The notes: generated by a model not told the origin, from the sequence alone. A DNA stretch of 64,000 nt from Comamonas sp. (GCA_031277805.1 JAITLR010000013.1:124001-188000); one strand, 5' to 3'; positions 1 to 9,902 are shown, counted from the first letter of the stretch. Made by a program: numbers and translations.

Positions 1-108
1 GCCGAGGCGCTGCTGGCGCTGGTGGTGATGGATCATGCGCTGCGCCACCGCGCTCAGTGCGGCGATGTGGATTCCGGCCTCAAGCCCATTCCTGCATCGG
101 CGGCCTGA
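1..108 (+). CDS. aroC: Chorismate synthase, C-terminal fragment (gene continues left of window)
   Basis: An open frame enters from the left edge and stops with TGA at 106-108, giving 35 residues. They include [16 protein letters not shown] followed by GDV, which matches the conserved C-terminal helix of chorismate synthase (AEAM-LA-VLMDH-LR-RAQ in the family). The enzyme makes chorismate from EPSP in the shikimate pathway. Only the tail is present, so nothing can be said of the active site. The next gene starts 61 bases downstream on the same strand. Confidence 0.8.
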   Translation, partial: AEALLALVVMDHALRHRAQCGDVDSGLKPIPASAA

Positions 109-169
109 CCGGTACTCTGACATCGGCCACACCGCGTTCTGCGGTACAACCACGACTCAGGAGAGTTCG

Positions 170-1996
170 ATGGTTGCAGCAATTTCTCAAAAAAATCAAC
201 GCCAGCCCCGCGCCAGTTCGCCGGGCTGGCGTTGTGCTTTGCGCGGTCTGGGTGCGGCCCTGTTGGCGCTGGGCCTGGTGTCCTGCGGTGGCGGCAATGT
301 CGTGCGCCCATCCAGCATGCAGATCACGCTGCTGGGTTTCAACGACTTTCACGGCAACCTGGAGCCGCCCCGGCAGGCCGTGGTTGCGCAGAATGCCCAG
401 GGCCGCAATGTCAGCGTGCCCGCAGGCGGCGCGGCCTATATGGCCCAGGCCATCGCCGAGCGCCGCGCGGCCAACCGCCATGTGGCGCTGGTCACGGCAG
501 GGGACATGATTGGGGCCTCACCCATTGTCTCGTCGCTGTTTCTGGACGAGCCGACCATCGAGGCGCTGAACCTGATGAAGGTGGACTTTGCCGCCACCGG
601 CAATCATGAGTACGACCAGGGTTATGCCGAGCTGCTGCGCATGCAGGGCGGCGGCTGCGAGAAATTCACGAGCAAACAGCCTTGCCAGCTCAGCAAGCCC
701 TTCAAGGGCGCGGATTTTCAGTATCTGGCGGCCAATACGCTGCGCAACGACGGCCAGCCGCTGTTTCCAGCAACGGGCGTGAAGTTCTTCGAGCAGGACG
801 GTCTGCGCATAGGTGTGGGCTTTATCGGCATGACGCTCAGGAACACGCCGCACATGGTACGCCCCAGCGGGGTCAAGGGCTTGACCTTCACCGGCGAGGC
901 GCTGACTGCCAACGCGCTGACTCCGCAGCTGCGAGCCCAGGGCGCGGATGTCATCGTGGTGCTGGTTCACGAAGGCGGCGCCACCACCTCAAGCCTGCAG
1001 GACGATAGCTGCCAAGGCCTGTCTGGCGATATCGTGCCCATTCTTGAACAGCTCTCCAGCGAGGTGGATGTGGTGATCTCCGGCCACACCCATCGCTCCT
1101 ACCTCTGCGACTACGCCAAGGTCGATGCCCGCAAGCCGTTTTTGCTGACCAGCGCCGGTTTGTACGGCACTTTGTTGACCGAGGTGCAGCTCACCGTCGA
1201 TGCCAAAACGCGCCGCGTGTCGCACCGATCGGCGCGCCAGAACATTGTGCAGGGTGAGGCGTTCACCGCCAGCTCCGGCCCGGTGGCGCTGCAGCGCGAC
1301 TTTCCTGTCTATGCAGCCGATGCTGCCGTCGCCCAACTGGTGGCGCGCTACAAGGCTGCAGCCCGGCCGCTGGCTGAGGCCAGCGTTGGGTGGTTGGCAG
1401 CGGCAGCCAGCCGCGTGCCGCAAGCCAATGGCGAAAGCGTGATGGGCCGGATGGTGGCGGACTCCATCCTGGCCGCTACCGAGGACGAGACGGCAGGCGG
1501 TGCGCAACTGGCCTTGATGAACTCTGGAGGCGTGCGCGCTGATCTGGTGCCGGCGGCCGATGGCAGCGTGAACTACGGGCAGCTTTTCAGCGTCCAGCCT
1601 TTTGGCAACACGCTGATGGTGATGAGTTTGACGGGCGCGCAGCTGCATCAGGCACTGGAGCAGCAGTTTGCCAGCGGGACCAACACCGTCGATGCGCCGC
1701 GCATTCTGCAGGTCTCTCGGGGCTTCAGCTATCGCTTTGATCGCAGCCAGCCTGCGGGACAACGCGTGAGCGATATGCGTTTGAATGGACAGTTGCTGAC
1801 TCCCGCCCGGAGCTACCGCGTCGGCATGCAAAGCTATCTGGGTACCGGTGGCGACAACTTCAGCGTCTTCACACAAGGCATGGATGTGGTGGGCGGCATG
1901 CTGGATCTGGATGCGCTGGTGGCGCATATACAGGCACAAAGCCAGCAGGCGCCCATGCTGCTACCTTTGCAGGAGCGCATCACGCGTGTCCATTAA
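170..1996 (+). CDS. Bifunctional metallophosphatase / 5'-nucleotidase lipoprotein (UshA-like)
   Basis: A 608-residue periplasmic or outer-membrane-facing nucleotide hydrolase. The N-terminus carries a lipoprotein signal with lipobox LVSC (Cys39). The metallophosphoesterase motifs follow in order: GFNDFHGNLEP, GDMIGASP, TGNHEYD and VISGHTHRSY, which bind the two metal ions. The C-terminal 5'-nucleotidase domain shows NSGGVRADL and GTGGDNFSVF, the substrate-binding loop. I start at ATG 170 because GGAGAG lies just upstream; an in-frame start at 35 would sit inside aroC. It probably scavenges phosphate and nucleosides from external nucleotides. The exact substrate cannot be read from sequence. 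Confidence 0.88.
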   Translation: MVAAISQKNQRQPRASSPGWRCALRGLGAALLALGLVSCGGGNVVRPSSMQITLLGFNDFHGNLEPPRQAVVAQNAQGRNVSVPAGGAAYMAQAIAERRAANRHVALVTAGDMIGASPIVSSLFLDEPTIEALNLMKVDFAATGNHEYDQGYAELLRMQGGGCEKFTSKQPCQLSKPFKGADFQYLAANTLRNDGQPLFPATGVKFFEQDGLRIGVGFIGMTLRNTPHMVRPSGVKGLTFTGEALTANALTPQLRAQGADVIVVLVHEGGATTSSLQDDSCQGLSGDIVPILEQLSSEVDVVISGHTHRSYLCDYAKVDARKPFLLTSAGLYGTLLTEVQLTVDAKTRRVSHRSARQNIVQGEAFTASSGPVALQRDFPVYAADAAVAQLVARYKAAARPLAEASVGWLAAAASRVPQANGESVMGRMVADSILAATEDETAGGAQLALMNSGGVRADLVPAADGSVNYGQLFSVQPFGNTLMVMSLTGAQLHQALEQQFASGTNTVDAPRILQVSRGFSYRFDRSQPAGQRVSDMRLNGQLLTPARSYRVGMQSYLGTGGDNFSVFTQGMDVVGGMLDLDALVAHIQAQSQQAPMLLPLQERITRVH

Positions 1997-2079
1997 TCAG
2001 TTCAGCTGAAAATGAATGCAACACCCAGGTATGAAAGGCGCTGTTCGCTCTTTATTTGATAGCATTTGTGTTGGCAATG

Positions 2080-2107
2080 AAAAAAGCCACCCGAAGGTGG
2101 CTTTTTT
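2080..2107. terminator. Bidirectional rho-independent terminator
   Basis: The stem GCCACC/GGTGGC with loop CGAA is flanked by six A on the left and six T on the right. It can therefore end both the 5'-nucleotidase transcript (+) and the glyA-nrdR transcript (-), which converge here. Confidence 0.85.
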
Positions 2108-2112
2108 GTTTC

Positions 2113-2598
2113 TCACTGCGGAGTCGGCTTGGGTTTAGCCCTGGCCTTGGGGGTGCGGACTTCATCCATGATGTTCTTGAAGTCGTCCACATCCTCGAAG
2201 CTGCGATACACGCTGGCAAAGCGGATATAGCCGACCTTGTCCAGACCCTTGAGCTCGTCCATCACCAGTTCGCCCAGGCGGCTGGAATCGATCTCGCGCT
2301 GGCCCAGATTGAGCAAGCGGTCTTCGATGCGGTCTATGGCCTCGTCGATGAGTTCCGTGCTCACAGGGCGCTTGCGCAGAGCGATCTGGAAAGATCCCTG
2401 CAGCTTGGCGCGTTCGTACTCGATGCGCCTGCCGTCCTTCTTGACGATGGTCGGCAGGCTGACCTCGGGGCGCTCATAGGTGGTAAAGCGCTTGTCGCAG
2501 CCGCCACAGCGGCGGCGGCGGCGAATGAAGCCCCCATCCTCGGACTCGCGGGTTTCGACCACTTGCGTGTCCGGATTGCTGCAAAAGGGGCACTTCAT
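2113..2598 (-). CDS. nrdR: Transcriptional repressor NrdR
   Basis: A 161-residue ATP/dATP-sensing repressor of ribonucleotide reductase genes. The N-terminal zinc ribbon has Cys3, Cys6, Cys31 and Cys34 (MKCPFC and RCGGCDKRF). An ATP-cone domain fills residues 45-140, starting at [14 protein letters not shown]. The length is normal for the family. It lies 20 bases downstream of glyA on the same strand, so the two are probably cotranscribed. The glyA-nrdR pairing links one-carbon and dTMP supply with dNTP control. The gene ends next to a bidirectional terminator. Confidence 0.95.
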   Translation of the reverse strand: MKCPFCSNPDTQVVETRESEDGGFIRRRRRCGGCDKRFTTYERPEVSLPTIVKKDGRRIEYERAKLQGSFQIALRKRPVSTELIDEAIDRIEDRLLNLGQREIDSSRLGELVMDELKGLDKVGYIRFASVYRSFEDVDDFKNIMDEVRTPKARAKPKPTPQ

Positions 2599-2618
2599 GG
2601 TCGGGCCGCGCGTCCTGC

Positions 2619-3866
<1,248 letters not shown>

Positions 3867-3890
3867 GGCAGTCCTATGAACTTAGATATT

Positions 3891-4022
3891 CCCTTGAGGC
3901 CAAGGGCTGCCCAGGCGAACGGCTGAAACGCTTGCAGGCAGCAGTCGCTGTGACCCTGGGCGGTACGCTCCCCGGTGGTTCACAGACCTTGCAGTCTGCC
4001 GGATTCCACGTCAGCGGCAGAG
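3891..4022 (-). promoter_or_regulatory. ZTP (pfl) riboswitch in the glyA leader
   Basis: Read on the minus strand, the leader contains a hairpin CAGAC/GUCUG, then the signature CCACCGGGGAGCG, a variable linker, and GUUCGCCUGGGC. These are the two conserved halves of the ZTP/pfl aptamer pseudoknot as I remember the family. A short hairpin CCCTTG/CAAGGG at 3891-3906 lies between aptamer and start codon and may be the expression platform. ZTP riboswitches are known upstream of glyA, purH and folD. The aptamer covers about 3909-4020. The upstream boundary is approximate. Confidence 0.82.
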
Positions 4023-4211
4023 AACTCTGCGCCTATCGCCAGTTGCGTACACCCGCTAGTGTAGCTGAGCTGACAGAGGGCTGAAACCGGACGCGGCTTT
4101 TCCTGCATTCCGGCTGCGCCATGAAGAATGACACTCCATGCCTATCCACTTCGTGTGGCTATGACCACTCCGAGAGGACCCGGGCGGCCCCGGAGTTTTG
4201 GTCTGGCGATG

Positions 4212-4234
4212 AAAAAAGCTGGCCATGGCCAGCT
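4212..4234 (-). terminator. Rho-independent terminator after the lytic transglycosylase gene
   Basis: On the minus strand the stem AGCTGGCC/GGCCAGCT is followed by six U, just past the stop codon at 4259. It separates this gene from the glyA leader. Confidence 0.8.
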
Positions 4235-4258
4235 TGAAGTCGATGGAGAGCTCCGTGT

Positions 4259-5131
4259 TTAGAGCTTGGGGTCGGCCAGCGCCACTTGCTCGGCATGCGA
4301 CACCGTGGTGGTAGCGGCAGTGGTTGTGGCTTCCGTGGTCGCAGGCTTGGTTGCAGGTGTGCTGGCCTTGGCGGTCATCACGGAGTTGCTGCGCAAGCCC
4401 ACGGCCATGCGCAGGCGCTGATGCTCGGCCAATACCTTGGCTGCGTAGCCTCCATCATTTTCCAGATTGGCCGCGCCCACGTAGTACTTCAGGCCACCTT
4501 CGATGGAGCCCGCGCGTGCTATGCATTCCTTGAGCACTTTCACGCCGACTTTCAGGTTGGTCACGGGGTCAAAGGCTGCGTGCTGACCACCAAAGGTTTC
4601 GTACTTGTCGGTGTGCACCTTGGTCATGACCTGCATCAGGCCTTGTGCGCCCACAGAGCTTTGAGCAAAGGGGTTGAAGCTCGATTCGATGGCCATGATG
4701 GCCAGGATCAGCGTAGGGTCTAGCTGATTGGCCTTGCCCTGAACATAGGCTTCGCTGACCAGCGCCGCAATGGGTTCAGGAGCCACACGGTACTTCTTGC
4801 TGAGCCAGTAGGCCACCGCGGCCTGCTCCTTGGGCAGGTTCTTGGGATTGACCGCAGTGGCACGGTCGCTGGCAGCCAGCATCATGCTGCCTGCTTGAGG
4901 CTCTTCGATTTCTTCAACCTCTGCAACAGGCGGATGACGGGCATCGAGCCACTGGCGCAGCTGGGACTCGCCAGCCAGACGCAGGTCGGGGCGGGAAATC
5001 AAAATCAGGGCCGAGATGGCCACGGCCAAGCCCAGGAGGGCAAAACCGTTGTGGGTAAGAGCAAGAAAACCGTGAGCCGTCTTATGGCCCAACGTTCGCA
5101 CGGTGGCGATGAATTTTCCTGACGCTGACAT
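4259..5131 (-). CDS. Membrane-anchored lytic transglycosylase (SLT domain)
   Basis: A 290-residue protein with one N-terminal membrane segment (about residues 26-47). The SLT lysozyme-like domain covers about residues 120-235. The catalytic Glu149 sits in IMAIESSFNP, followed by the typical SVGAQGLMQVM. The tail from about 250 on is Ala/Thr-rich and probably unstructured. It would cleave the MurNAc-GlcNAc bond of peptidoglycan from the periplasmic side of the inner membrane. Start ATG 5131 has AAAGGA upstream. The gene stands alone and has a leader of about 190 bases with a terminator-like hairpin. Confidence 0.88.
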   Translation of the reverse strand: MSASGKFIATVRTLGHKTAHGFLALTHNGFALLGLAVAISALILISRPDLRLAGESQLRQWLDARHPPVAEVEEIEEPQAGSMMLAASDRATAVNPKNLPKEQAAVAYWLSKKYRVAPEPIAALVSEAYVQGKANQLDPTLILAIMAIESSFNPFAQSSVGAQGLMQVMTKVHTDKYETFGGQHAAFDPVTNLKVGVKVLKECIARAGSIEGGLKYYVGAANLENDGGYAAKVLAEHQRLRMAVGLRSNSVMTAKASTPATKPATTEATTTAATTTVSHAEQVALADPKL

Positions 5132-5232
5132 AGCTAGTCCTTTCTGGAGGGGTCACCCGAGTGCTGCAGTGCAACCAGCATGGTTGCTGCAGCGAGGGCA
5201 ACAGCCTCGATGAGGTGTTGCTGCGGGCCGAT

Positions 5233-5265
5233 TAAAAGGCGCCTGCCATGTGGGTGTCAGGCGCC
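5233..5265 (-). terminator. Terminator-like hairpin inside the lytic transglycosylase leader
   Basis: On the minus strand the perfect stem GGCGCCTG/CAGGCGCC (loop 12 bases) is followed by UUUU. It lies between the predicted promoter and the start codon, about 60-85 bases into the transcript. It could attenuate the gene or release a short leader RNA. The U-run is short, so read-through is likely. Confidence 0.5.
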
Positions 5266-5327
5266 ATCGGTCTGCTCAGTCGTGAGGCAGCGGAAACAAA
5301 AAAATGGCTCATTTCGAGCGGTGGCGG

Positions 5328-5357
5328 ATTCTAGAAGTGCGCTAAATAAACAGTCAA
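5328..5357 (-). promoter_or_regulatory. Sigma-70 promoter for the lytic transglycosylase
   Basis: On the minus strand, -35 TTGACT (5352-5357) and -10 TAGAAT (5328-5333) are 18 bases apart. Directly upstream (5358-5400) the DNA is almost pure A/T, like an UP element. This is the best promoter match in the gap. Transcription would start near 5320 and leave a leader of about 190 bases. Confidence 0.6.
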
Positions 5358-5512
5358 TACTATTAATTTAAATTAATATAAGTAATAGAAATATAAAAAC
5401 TGTATGTATGTACAGATTGCTTGCAATGAAGCAGCAAGAAATGATGGATTCTCGCTGTGTGTACGCTAACTTCGTTAGTTTTGTCACCAAGCCGAAATAA
5501 AGTGCAAAAAAG

Positions 5513-5542
5513 TTGGTAACCCTTTGCGAGCACGGTTATAGT
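5513..5542 (+). promoter_or_regulatory. Sigma-70 promoter of the candidate small RNA
   Basis: TTGGTA (5513-5518) and TATAGT (5537-5542) are 18 bases apart. No gene start follows closely. The next downstream signal is a strong terminator at 5736-5781, so the promoter appears to serve a short RNA. Confidence 0.5.
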
Positions 5543-5549
5543 GAATCTG

Positions 5550-5781
5550 CCTGCAAGTCGCAGGTGTATGCCAACGGAAAGGAAAAGCAAACTTTCGCCA
5601 GGACTCTGTATTTCGGATTTTTGGCAGTTGCTCGTTATCTTCGCTGCGGCACTTAAGGGAGCAATCTCTTGCTTCCAGCGGCAAGGACCACACCCTCCTT
5701 GACCGCGAAAAACGGCTTGGTCTGGTACCAGCCGTAAAGCCCGGAAGTCGGCTTTGACCACTTCCGGGCTTTGTCATTTTT
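5550..5781 (+). ncRNA. Candidate structured small RNA, about 230 nt
   Basis: This stretch has a promoter at its left end and a terminator at its right end. Between them lie successive stems: CCTGC/GCAGG (5550-5564), the long-range TGCCAA/TTGGCA (5569-5626), GGAGCAA with TTGCTTCC (about 5658-5676), AAGGA/TCCTT (about 5683-5700) and ACGGCT/AGCCGT (about 5711-5735). I do not recognise it as 6S RNA, tmRNA, RNase P RNA or SRP RNA. A 44-codon frame at 5568-5702 could instead be a small protein, but it has no clear ribosome site. It could also be an attenuated leader of the DUF748 gene. Confidence 0.4.
5736..5781 (+). terminator. Strong terminator hairpin at the end of the candidate small RNA
   Basis: A perfect 13-bp stem, AAAGCCCGGAAGT with ACTTCCGGGCTTT (loop 11 bases), is followed by GTCATTTTT. 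The U-rich tail is better on the plus strand than on the minus strand. Confidence 0.65.
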
Positions 5782-5913
5782 GGGCTTGAAATGGCAAAAC
5801 TTCTGTATCTGGTGTTTGTGGATTGTTTGCATTCCCGAGTCCGGTTTGGCCCTGTTTTTGATCATGGGCGGTGCCGGTTGACGCAGACTTCTCCCAGGAG
5901 GTGAGAGTGCTCT

Positions 5914-5927
5914 CTCTATATATAGAG
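5914..5927. promoter_or_regulatory. 14-bp perfect palindrome upstream of the DUF748 gene
   Basis: CTCTATATATAGAG is a perfect palindrome, with CTCCCAGGAG 20 bases to its left and an AAGGAGG run at 5934-5940. It may be an operator or overlap a -10 element for the gene starting near 6043. No known operator is recognised. Confidence 0.25.
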
Positions 5928-6042
5928 CAATTCAAGGAGGCGTCGCGGCTCTGCACAGAGTAAAGTGACATCCTGCTCTTCGCCAGTTCAAGCATTCGAA
6001 AGCCTAGGGAGGCCTTCGAGTTTCGCTTCTAGAAAAACATAT

Positions 6043-9000
6043 ATGTCATTGCTCACATCGAACCGCTGGTTGCGCCGGTTGATCTGGTCTGTTTTGGCCG
6101 TCCTGCTGTTATGGCTGCTGCTCTGGGCTATCGTGCCTTTGGTGGCCAAAAGCCAACTTGAAAAGCAGGTGTCGGCCAAGCTGGGACGCGGCGTGCATGT
6201 GGGCAAGGTGGAGTTTGCTCCCTGGTCCATGGCGATCACCATTCACGATCTGCTGATTGATAAAGCTATAAAAAATGTAGCTGATGGCGCAGATCCTCAA
6301 AGCGCTGAAGGGAAAAAAGATTTGCAGTCTGCCGCTGAGCCGCAGCTGGAAATCAAGCGCATTTTTGTCGACGCCAGTGTGCAATCCATCTTCCGTTTGG
6401 CTCCGGTGCTGGACGCCATCGAGGTCGATGCACCTGTGGTGCGCCTGACCCAATACTCTCTGGGCAAACTGGACATCGATGATGTGATCGCCAAGCTCTC
6501 CGAGCCCAAGGACGAAGAGCCTTCCAAGCCCGTGAATTTTGCGCTCTACAACATTGCGTTGCGCGATGGGCGTGTGGAGCTCAATGACGAGTCCGTGCAG
6601 CGCAAGCATGAGCTCAAGGACCTGCAACTGGGCATTCCCTTCATCAGCAATCTGGAGTCCAAGCGCGAGATCAAAGTCCTGCCGCATCTGGCTTTTGACC
6701 TCAATGGCAGCAAGTTCGAGTCAAAGGGGGAGAGTACCCCGTTTGCCGATAGCCGCCAGACGGCCATGACGCTCAAGTGGGAGCAGATCGATCTCACGCC
6801 CTACCTCGGCTATGTGCCGTCCGGTGTGCCCGTCAAGCCTTTGTCCGGCGTGCTCGACACGGATCTGCAGATCAGCTTTGAGCAAAAGGAGCAAGCGGTT
6901 GTCGGTGTGAGCGGCAAACTGGAGCTGTCTGGCGTGGAACTGCAAGACCGTCAGAATGCGCCGCTGCTGAAATTCAAGTCGTTGCAACTGCAACTGGCCG
7001 ATGTGCGGCCATTGCAAAACCAGATCACGCTGGAGTCCGTGCGCTGGATCAAGCCCGAAATTTTTGCCAGCCGTGATGGGCAGGGCGTCATCAACTGGCT
7101 GGGCTTGAGTACGCCTCCCAAGCCTGAACATGCTGAAGCCGCTGACAAGCCAGCCAAGGCCCAGGAGGCTGTGCAAAAGCCTGCCCAGGCATTGGCTGTC
7201 AATGTGCGCCAGTTCGATGTGGATGAAGGCTTGGTTCATTGGCGGGATGATGCTACGGGTGCAGCTCCTGCGGCCTTGACCCTGGCGCCTGTGGCCGTGC
7301 AGGTCAAGAACGTTCGTTGGCCCATGAGCGAGCCGCTTGATCTGGACTTGAAGGCCCAGTTGCATTCTGGCGAGCAAGTCAAGGAAGAGGGGGCTGCGAC
7401 TCTGGCGGTAGAGGGCCAGGCAACACCCAAGGACGGCAAGCTCGATATCAAGTTGCAGCAGTTGCCGCTGCAATGGGTGCAACCTTATATAGAGGCGCAT
7501 TTCAAACCACAGCTCAGTGCCATGTTGCAGGCGGATGCCCAAGTCGGCTGGAGCGAAGCAGGTGTGGTTGCCGAGGTGAAGGAGTTCACCGCAGACAAGC
7601 TGCAGATACACGACAAGCAAGCGCCGGTCTCGGTCGATCAGATCAAGCTGGTGGGTGCTCAGGTCGATGTGGCCCAACAACTGGTGAAGCTGGAGTCACT
7701 GGCGGTGCAAAAACCCCAGCTGGCGGCACTACGCGATGCGCAAGGCCATTGGATGTACGAGCGTTGGCTGCCTCAGGCCAAGGGTGGAAAAAACACCAAG
7801 GCTGCTACCAAATCTGGTCAGGAGAAGCCCTGGAATGTGAAGCTGGCAGGGCTGGCCGTGGATGGCGGCTCGGTGCGCTTCAGCGATGCGGCTCCTGTGC
7901 AGGGGCAACGCGCCCAACCCGTGGAGCTGGATGTGAGTGCGCTGCGCGTGCGACTGGGGGCATTCGAGCCGTTGGCTGCCAAAGCTGCCCCCAGCCCATT
8001 GGAAGTGTCGGCGCGTTTGGGAACTGGCCGTCGCGTACAGGCGGGGAGTATCAATTTCCGTGGTCAGCTGGGGTTGACCCCGGTGTCTGCACAAGGTCAG
8101 TTGCAGGCGCAGGCCGTACCACTGCATGCGTTTGAGCCTTATTTCGGTCACAAGCTCAATGTGGATCTCGTGCGCGCAGACGGCAACTTCCGCGGCAAGC
8201 TCAATTACCTTGCGCATCCCAAGGGCCCACAACTCAGCGTGCTGGGCGATGTGGAATTGACGGACTTGCGGGTCCGCTCCACCCTGGCTGCACCTGTGCA
8301 TGAAGAAACCGACAAGCCCACCACTGCCAAGGGTGCCTTGACGGCTGTGCTCAATGACTCCACTGCCGATCGTGCCAAGGCCTTGTCGGCCCGCACAGGC
8401 CTGGGGCTGGGCGATGATCTGCTGGCCTGGAAGACGCTGGCCGTGCGCGGGCTTGACCTGAACCTGCGTCCGCAGCAGCCGCTGCGTGTGAGCGTGCGCG
8501 AGACGGCGCTCAGCGATTTCTTTGCTCGTGTCATCGTGCAGCGCAACGGCCGCATCAACCTGCAGGACATTGTGAAGACGGAAAAGTCCGAGCAGTCCGT
8601 GGCCCAGAACGAGCAGGCCAATGCCAAGGCTGCCGCTGGCGAAAAGCCCGAGGTGGCCAAGGCCCCTGAGCCAGCTAAAGTGGAAGACAGCGGTCCAGCC
8701 CCCATCATCAACGTTGGCCCGATCGTGCTGACGGGGGGCAAGGTGCAGTTTTCCGACTACTTCATTCAGCCCAACTACTCGGCGGATCTGAGTCAGCTCA
8801 ATGGTCGTTTGAGTGCGTTCTCGTCCCAGGCGCCACAAGGTCAGGCCGAGCCGCAGATGGCGGATCTGGAAATCAAGGGCAGGGCGCAGGGAACGGCGAC
8901 GCTGGATATCAGTGGCAAGGTCAATCCCCTGGCCAAGCCTCTGGCGCTCGATGTGCGTGCCCAGATGAATGACCTGGAGCTTTCGCCGCTGTCGCCTTAT

Positions 9001-9900
9001 TCCATCAAGTACGCTGGCTATGGCATCGAACGCGGCAAGCTCTATATGGATGTCAACTACAAGGTACAGCCCGATGGACAGCTGACGGCGTCCAACAAGC
9101 TGGTGTTGCGCCAGCTGACCTTTGGCGACAAGGTCGAAGGCGCGCCTGCCTCGCTGCCTGTCAAGCTGGCCGTGGCCTTGCTGTCCGACCGCAACGGTGT
9201 GATCGATCTGGATGTACCGTTGAGCGGCTCGCTCAACGACCCGCAGTTCCGCCTGGCTCCCATCATCTTCAAGGTGATAGGCAACATCATCATGAAGGCC
9301 GTGACAGCACCGTTTGCGCTGCTGTCGGGTGCTTTCTCGGGTGGCGATGAATCGGGTGCCGTGAACTTTGCTCCAGGCAGTGCCCAGCTTGATGCCAAGG
9401 CCAAGGATCAGCTGAGCAAGATCGTCAAGGCGCTCAATGACCGTCCAGCGCTCAAGATGACCGTCGCAGGAGAGTCGCGCGAAGCGGAAGACAAGGAGGC
9501 CTGGAAGTCGGTTGAGCTGGACCGTCTGTTGCTGGCTGAAAAGCGCCGCAAGAGCCTGCGCGAAGGCAAGAACGCAGAAGACATCACCGAGTTCAGCGAG
9601 GCCGAGCGGCCCGTACTGCTCAAGGCGGTCTATGGACGTGCGGATATCAAAAAGCCCCGCAATATGGTCGGAATGGCCAAGGATCTGCCAGCCGACCAGA
9701 TGAAGGCGCTGCTGGTGGCCAGCATCAAGGTGCCCGATGACGCCATGCGTGAGTTGGCCTTGGCGCGCGGCGTGGCGGTCAGAGACTATCTGGCGACGCA
9801 GAATCTGCCGCTGGAGCGTCTGTTCCTGGGTGCACCGAGGCTGGATGTCCAGGACAAGGGCTGGACTCCGCGCGCTCAGCTGAGCCTGTCAGCACAATGA
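6043..9900 (+). CDS. DUF748 / AsmA-like envelope protein
   Basis: A 1285-residue protein with one N-terminal membrane helix (about residues 12-34), followed by a very long periplasmic region. AsmA/DUF748-type beta-rich repeats recur through it, with Ala/Lys/Glu-rich linkers near residues 360-390 and 855-890. Near residues 1105-1160 is a segment like the start of an OmpA-type domain (VNFAPGSAQLDAKAKDQL), which may touch peptidoglycan. The AsmA superfamily bridges the two membranes and carries phospholipid outward, so a similar role is inferred. Start: ATG 6043 begins a clean transmembrane N-terminus but has no good ribosome site; GTG 5965 is the alternative. The next gene follows on the same strand after a terminator. 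Confidence 0.8.
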   Translation: MSLLTSNRWLRRLIWSVLAVLLLWLLLWAIVPLVAKSQLEKQVSAKLGRGVHVGKVEFAPWSMAITIHDLLIDKAIKNVADGADPQSAEGKKDLQSAAEPQLEIKRIFVDASVQSIFRLAPVLDAIEVDAPVVRLTQYSLGKLDIDDVIAKLSEPKDEEPSKPVNFALYNIALRDGRVELNDESVQRKHELKDLQLGIPFISNLESKREIKVLPHLAFDLNGSKFESKGESTPFADSRQTAMTLKWEQIDLTPYLGYVPSGVPVKPLSGVLDTDLQISFEQKEQAVVGVSGKLELSGVELQDRQNAPLLKFKSLQLQLADVRPLQNQITLESVRWIKPEIFASRDGQGVINWLGLSTPPKPEHAEAADKPAKAQEAVQKPAQALAVNVRQFDVDEGLVHWRDDATGAAPAALTLAPVAVQVKNVRWPMSEPLDLDLKAQLHSGEQVKEEGAATLAVEGQATPKDGKLDIKLQQLPLQWVQPYIEAHFKPQLSAMLQADAQVGWSEAGVVAEVKEFTADKLQIHDKQAPVSVDQIKLVGAQVDVAQQLVKLESLAVQKPQLAALRDAQGHWMYERWLPQAKGGKNTKAATKSGQEKPWNVKLAGLAVDGGSVRFSDAAPVQGQRAQPVELDVSALRVRLGAFEPLAAKAAPSPLEVSARLGTGRRVQAGSINFRGQLGLTPVSAQGQLQAQAVPLHAFEPYFGHKLNVDLVRADGNFRGKLNYLAHPKGPQLSVLGDVELTDLRVRSTLAAPVHEETDKPTTAKGALTAVLNDSTADRAKALSARTGLGLGDDLLAWKTLAVRGLDLNLRPQQPLRVSVRETALSDFFARVIVQRNGRINLQDIVKTEKSEQSVAQNEQANAKAAAGEKPEVAKAPEPAKVEDSGPAPIINVGPIVLTGGKVQFSDYFIQPNYSADLSQLNGRLSAFSSQAPQGQAEPQMADLEIKGRAQGTATLDISGKVNPLAKPLALDVRAQMNDLELSPLSPYSIKYAGYGIERGKLYMDVNYKVQPDGQLTASNKLVLRQLTFGDKVEGAPASLPVKLAVALLSDRNGVIDLDVPLSGSLNDPQFRLAPIIFKVIGNIIMKAVTAPFALLSGAFSGGDESGAVNFAPGSAQLDAKAKDQLSKIVKALNDRPALKMTVAGESREAEDKEAWKSVELDRLLLAEKRRKSLREGKNAEDITEFSEAERPVLLKAVYGRADIKKPRNMVGMAKDLPADQMKALLVASIKVPDDAMRELALARGVAVRDYLATQNLPLERLFLGAPRLDVQDKGWTPRAQLSLSAQ

Positions 9901-9902
9901 TC

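Noticed and set aside
4167..4200. Hairpin ACTCCG/CGGAGT followed by TTTT on the plus strand
   Set aside because: No plus-strand gene ends there. The stem is short with a long loop, so function is doubtful.
5363..5761. A 132-codon minus-strand frame across the 5.4-5.8 kb gap
   Set aside because: It crosses an AT-rich promoter region and several palindromes and has no protein-like composition.
5550..5781. Identity of the small-RNA candidate with 6S RNA, tmRNA, RNase P or SRP RNA
   Set aside because: The characteristic conserved segments of those RNAs are not visible, and the number and placement of stems do not match.
5791..5904. A 37-codon frame (MAKLLYLVFVD...) after the candidate small RNA
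   Set aside because: It has no Shine-Dalgarno site and no similarity I recognise. It follows a terminator directly, so I do not list it as a gene.
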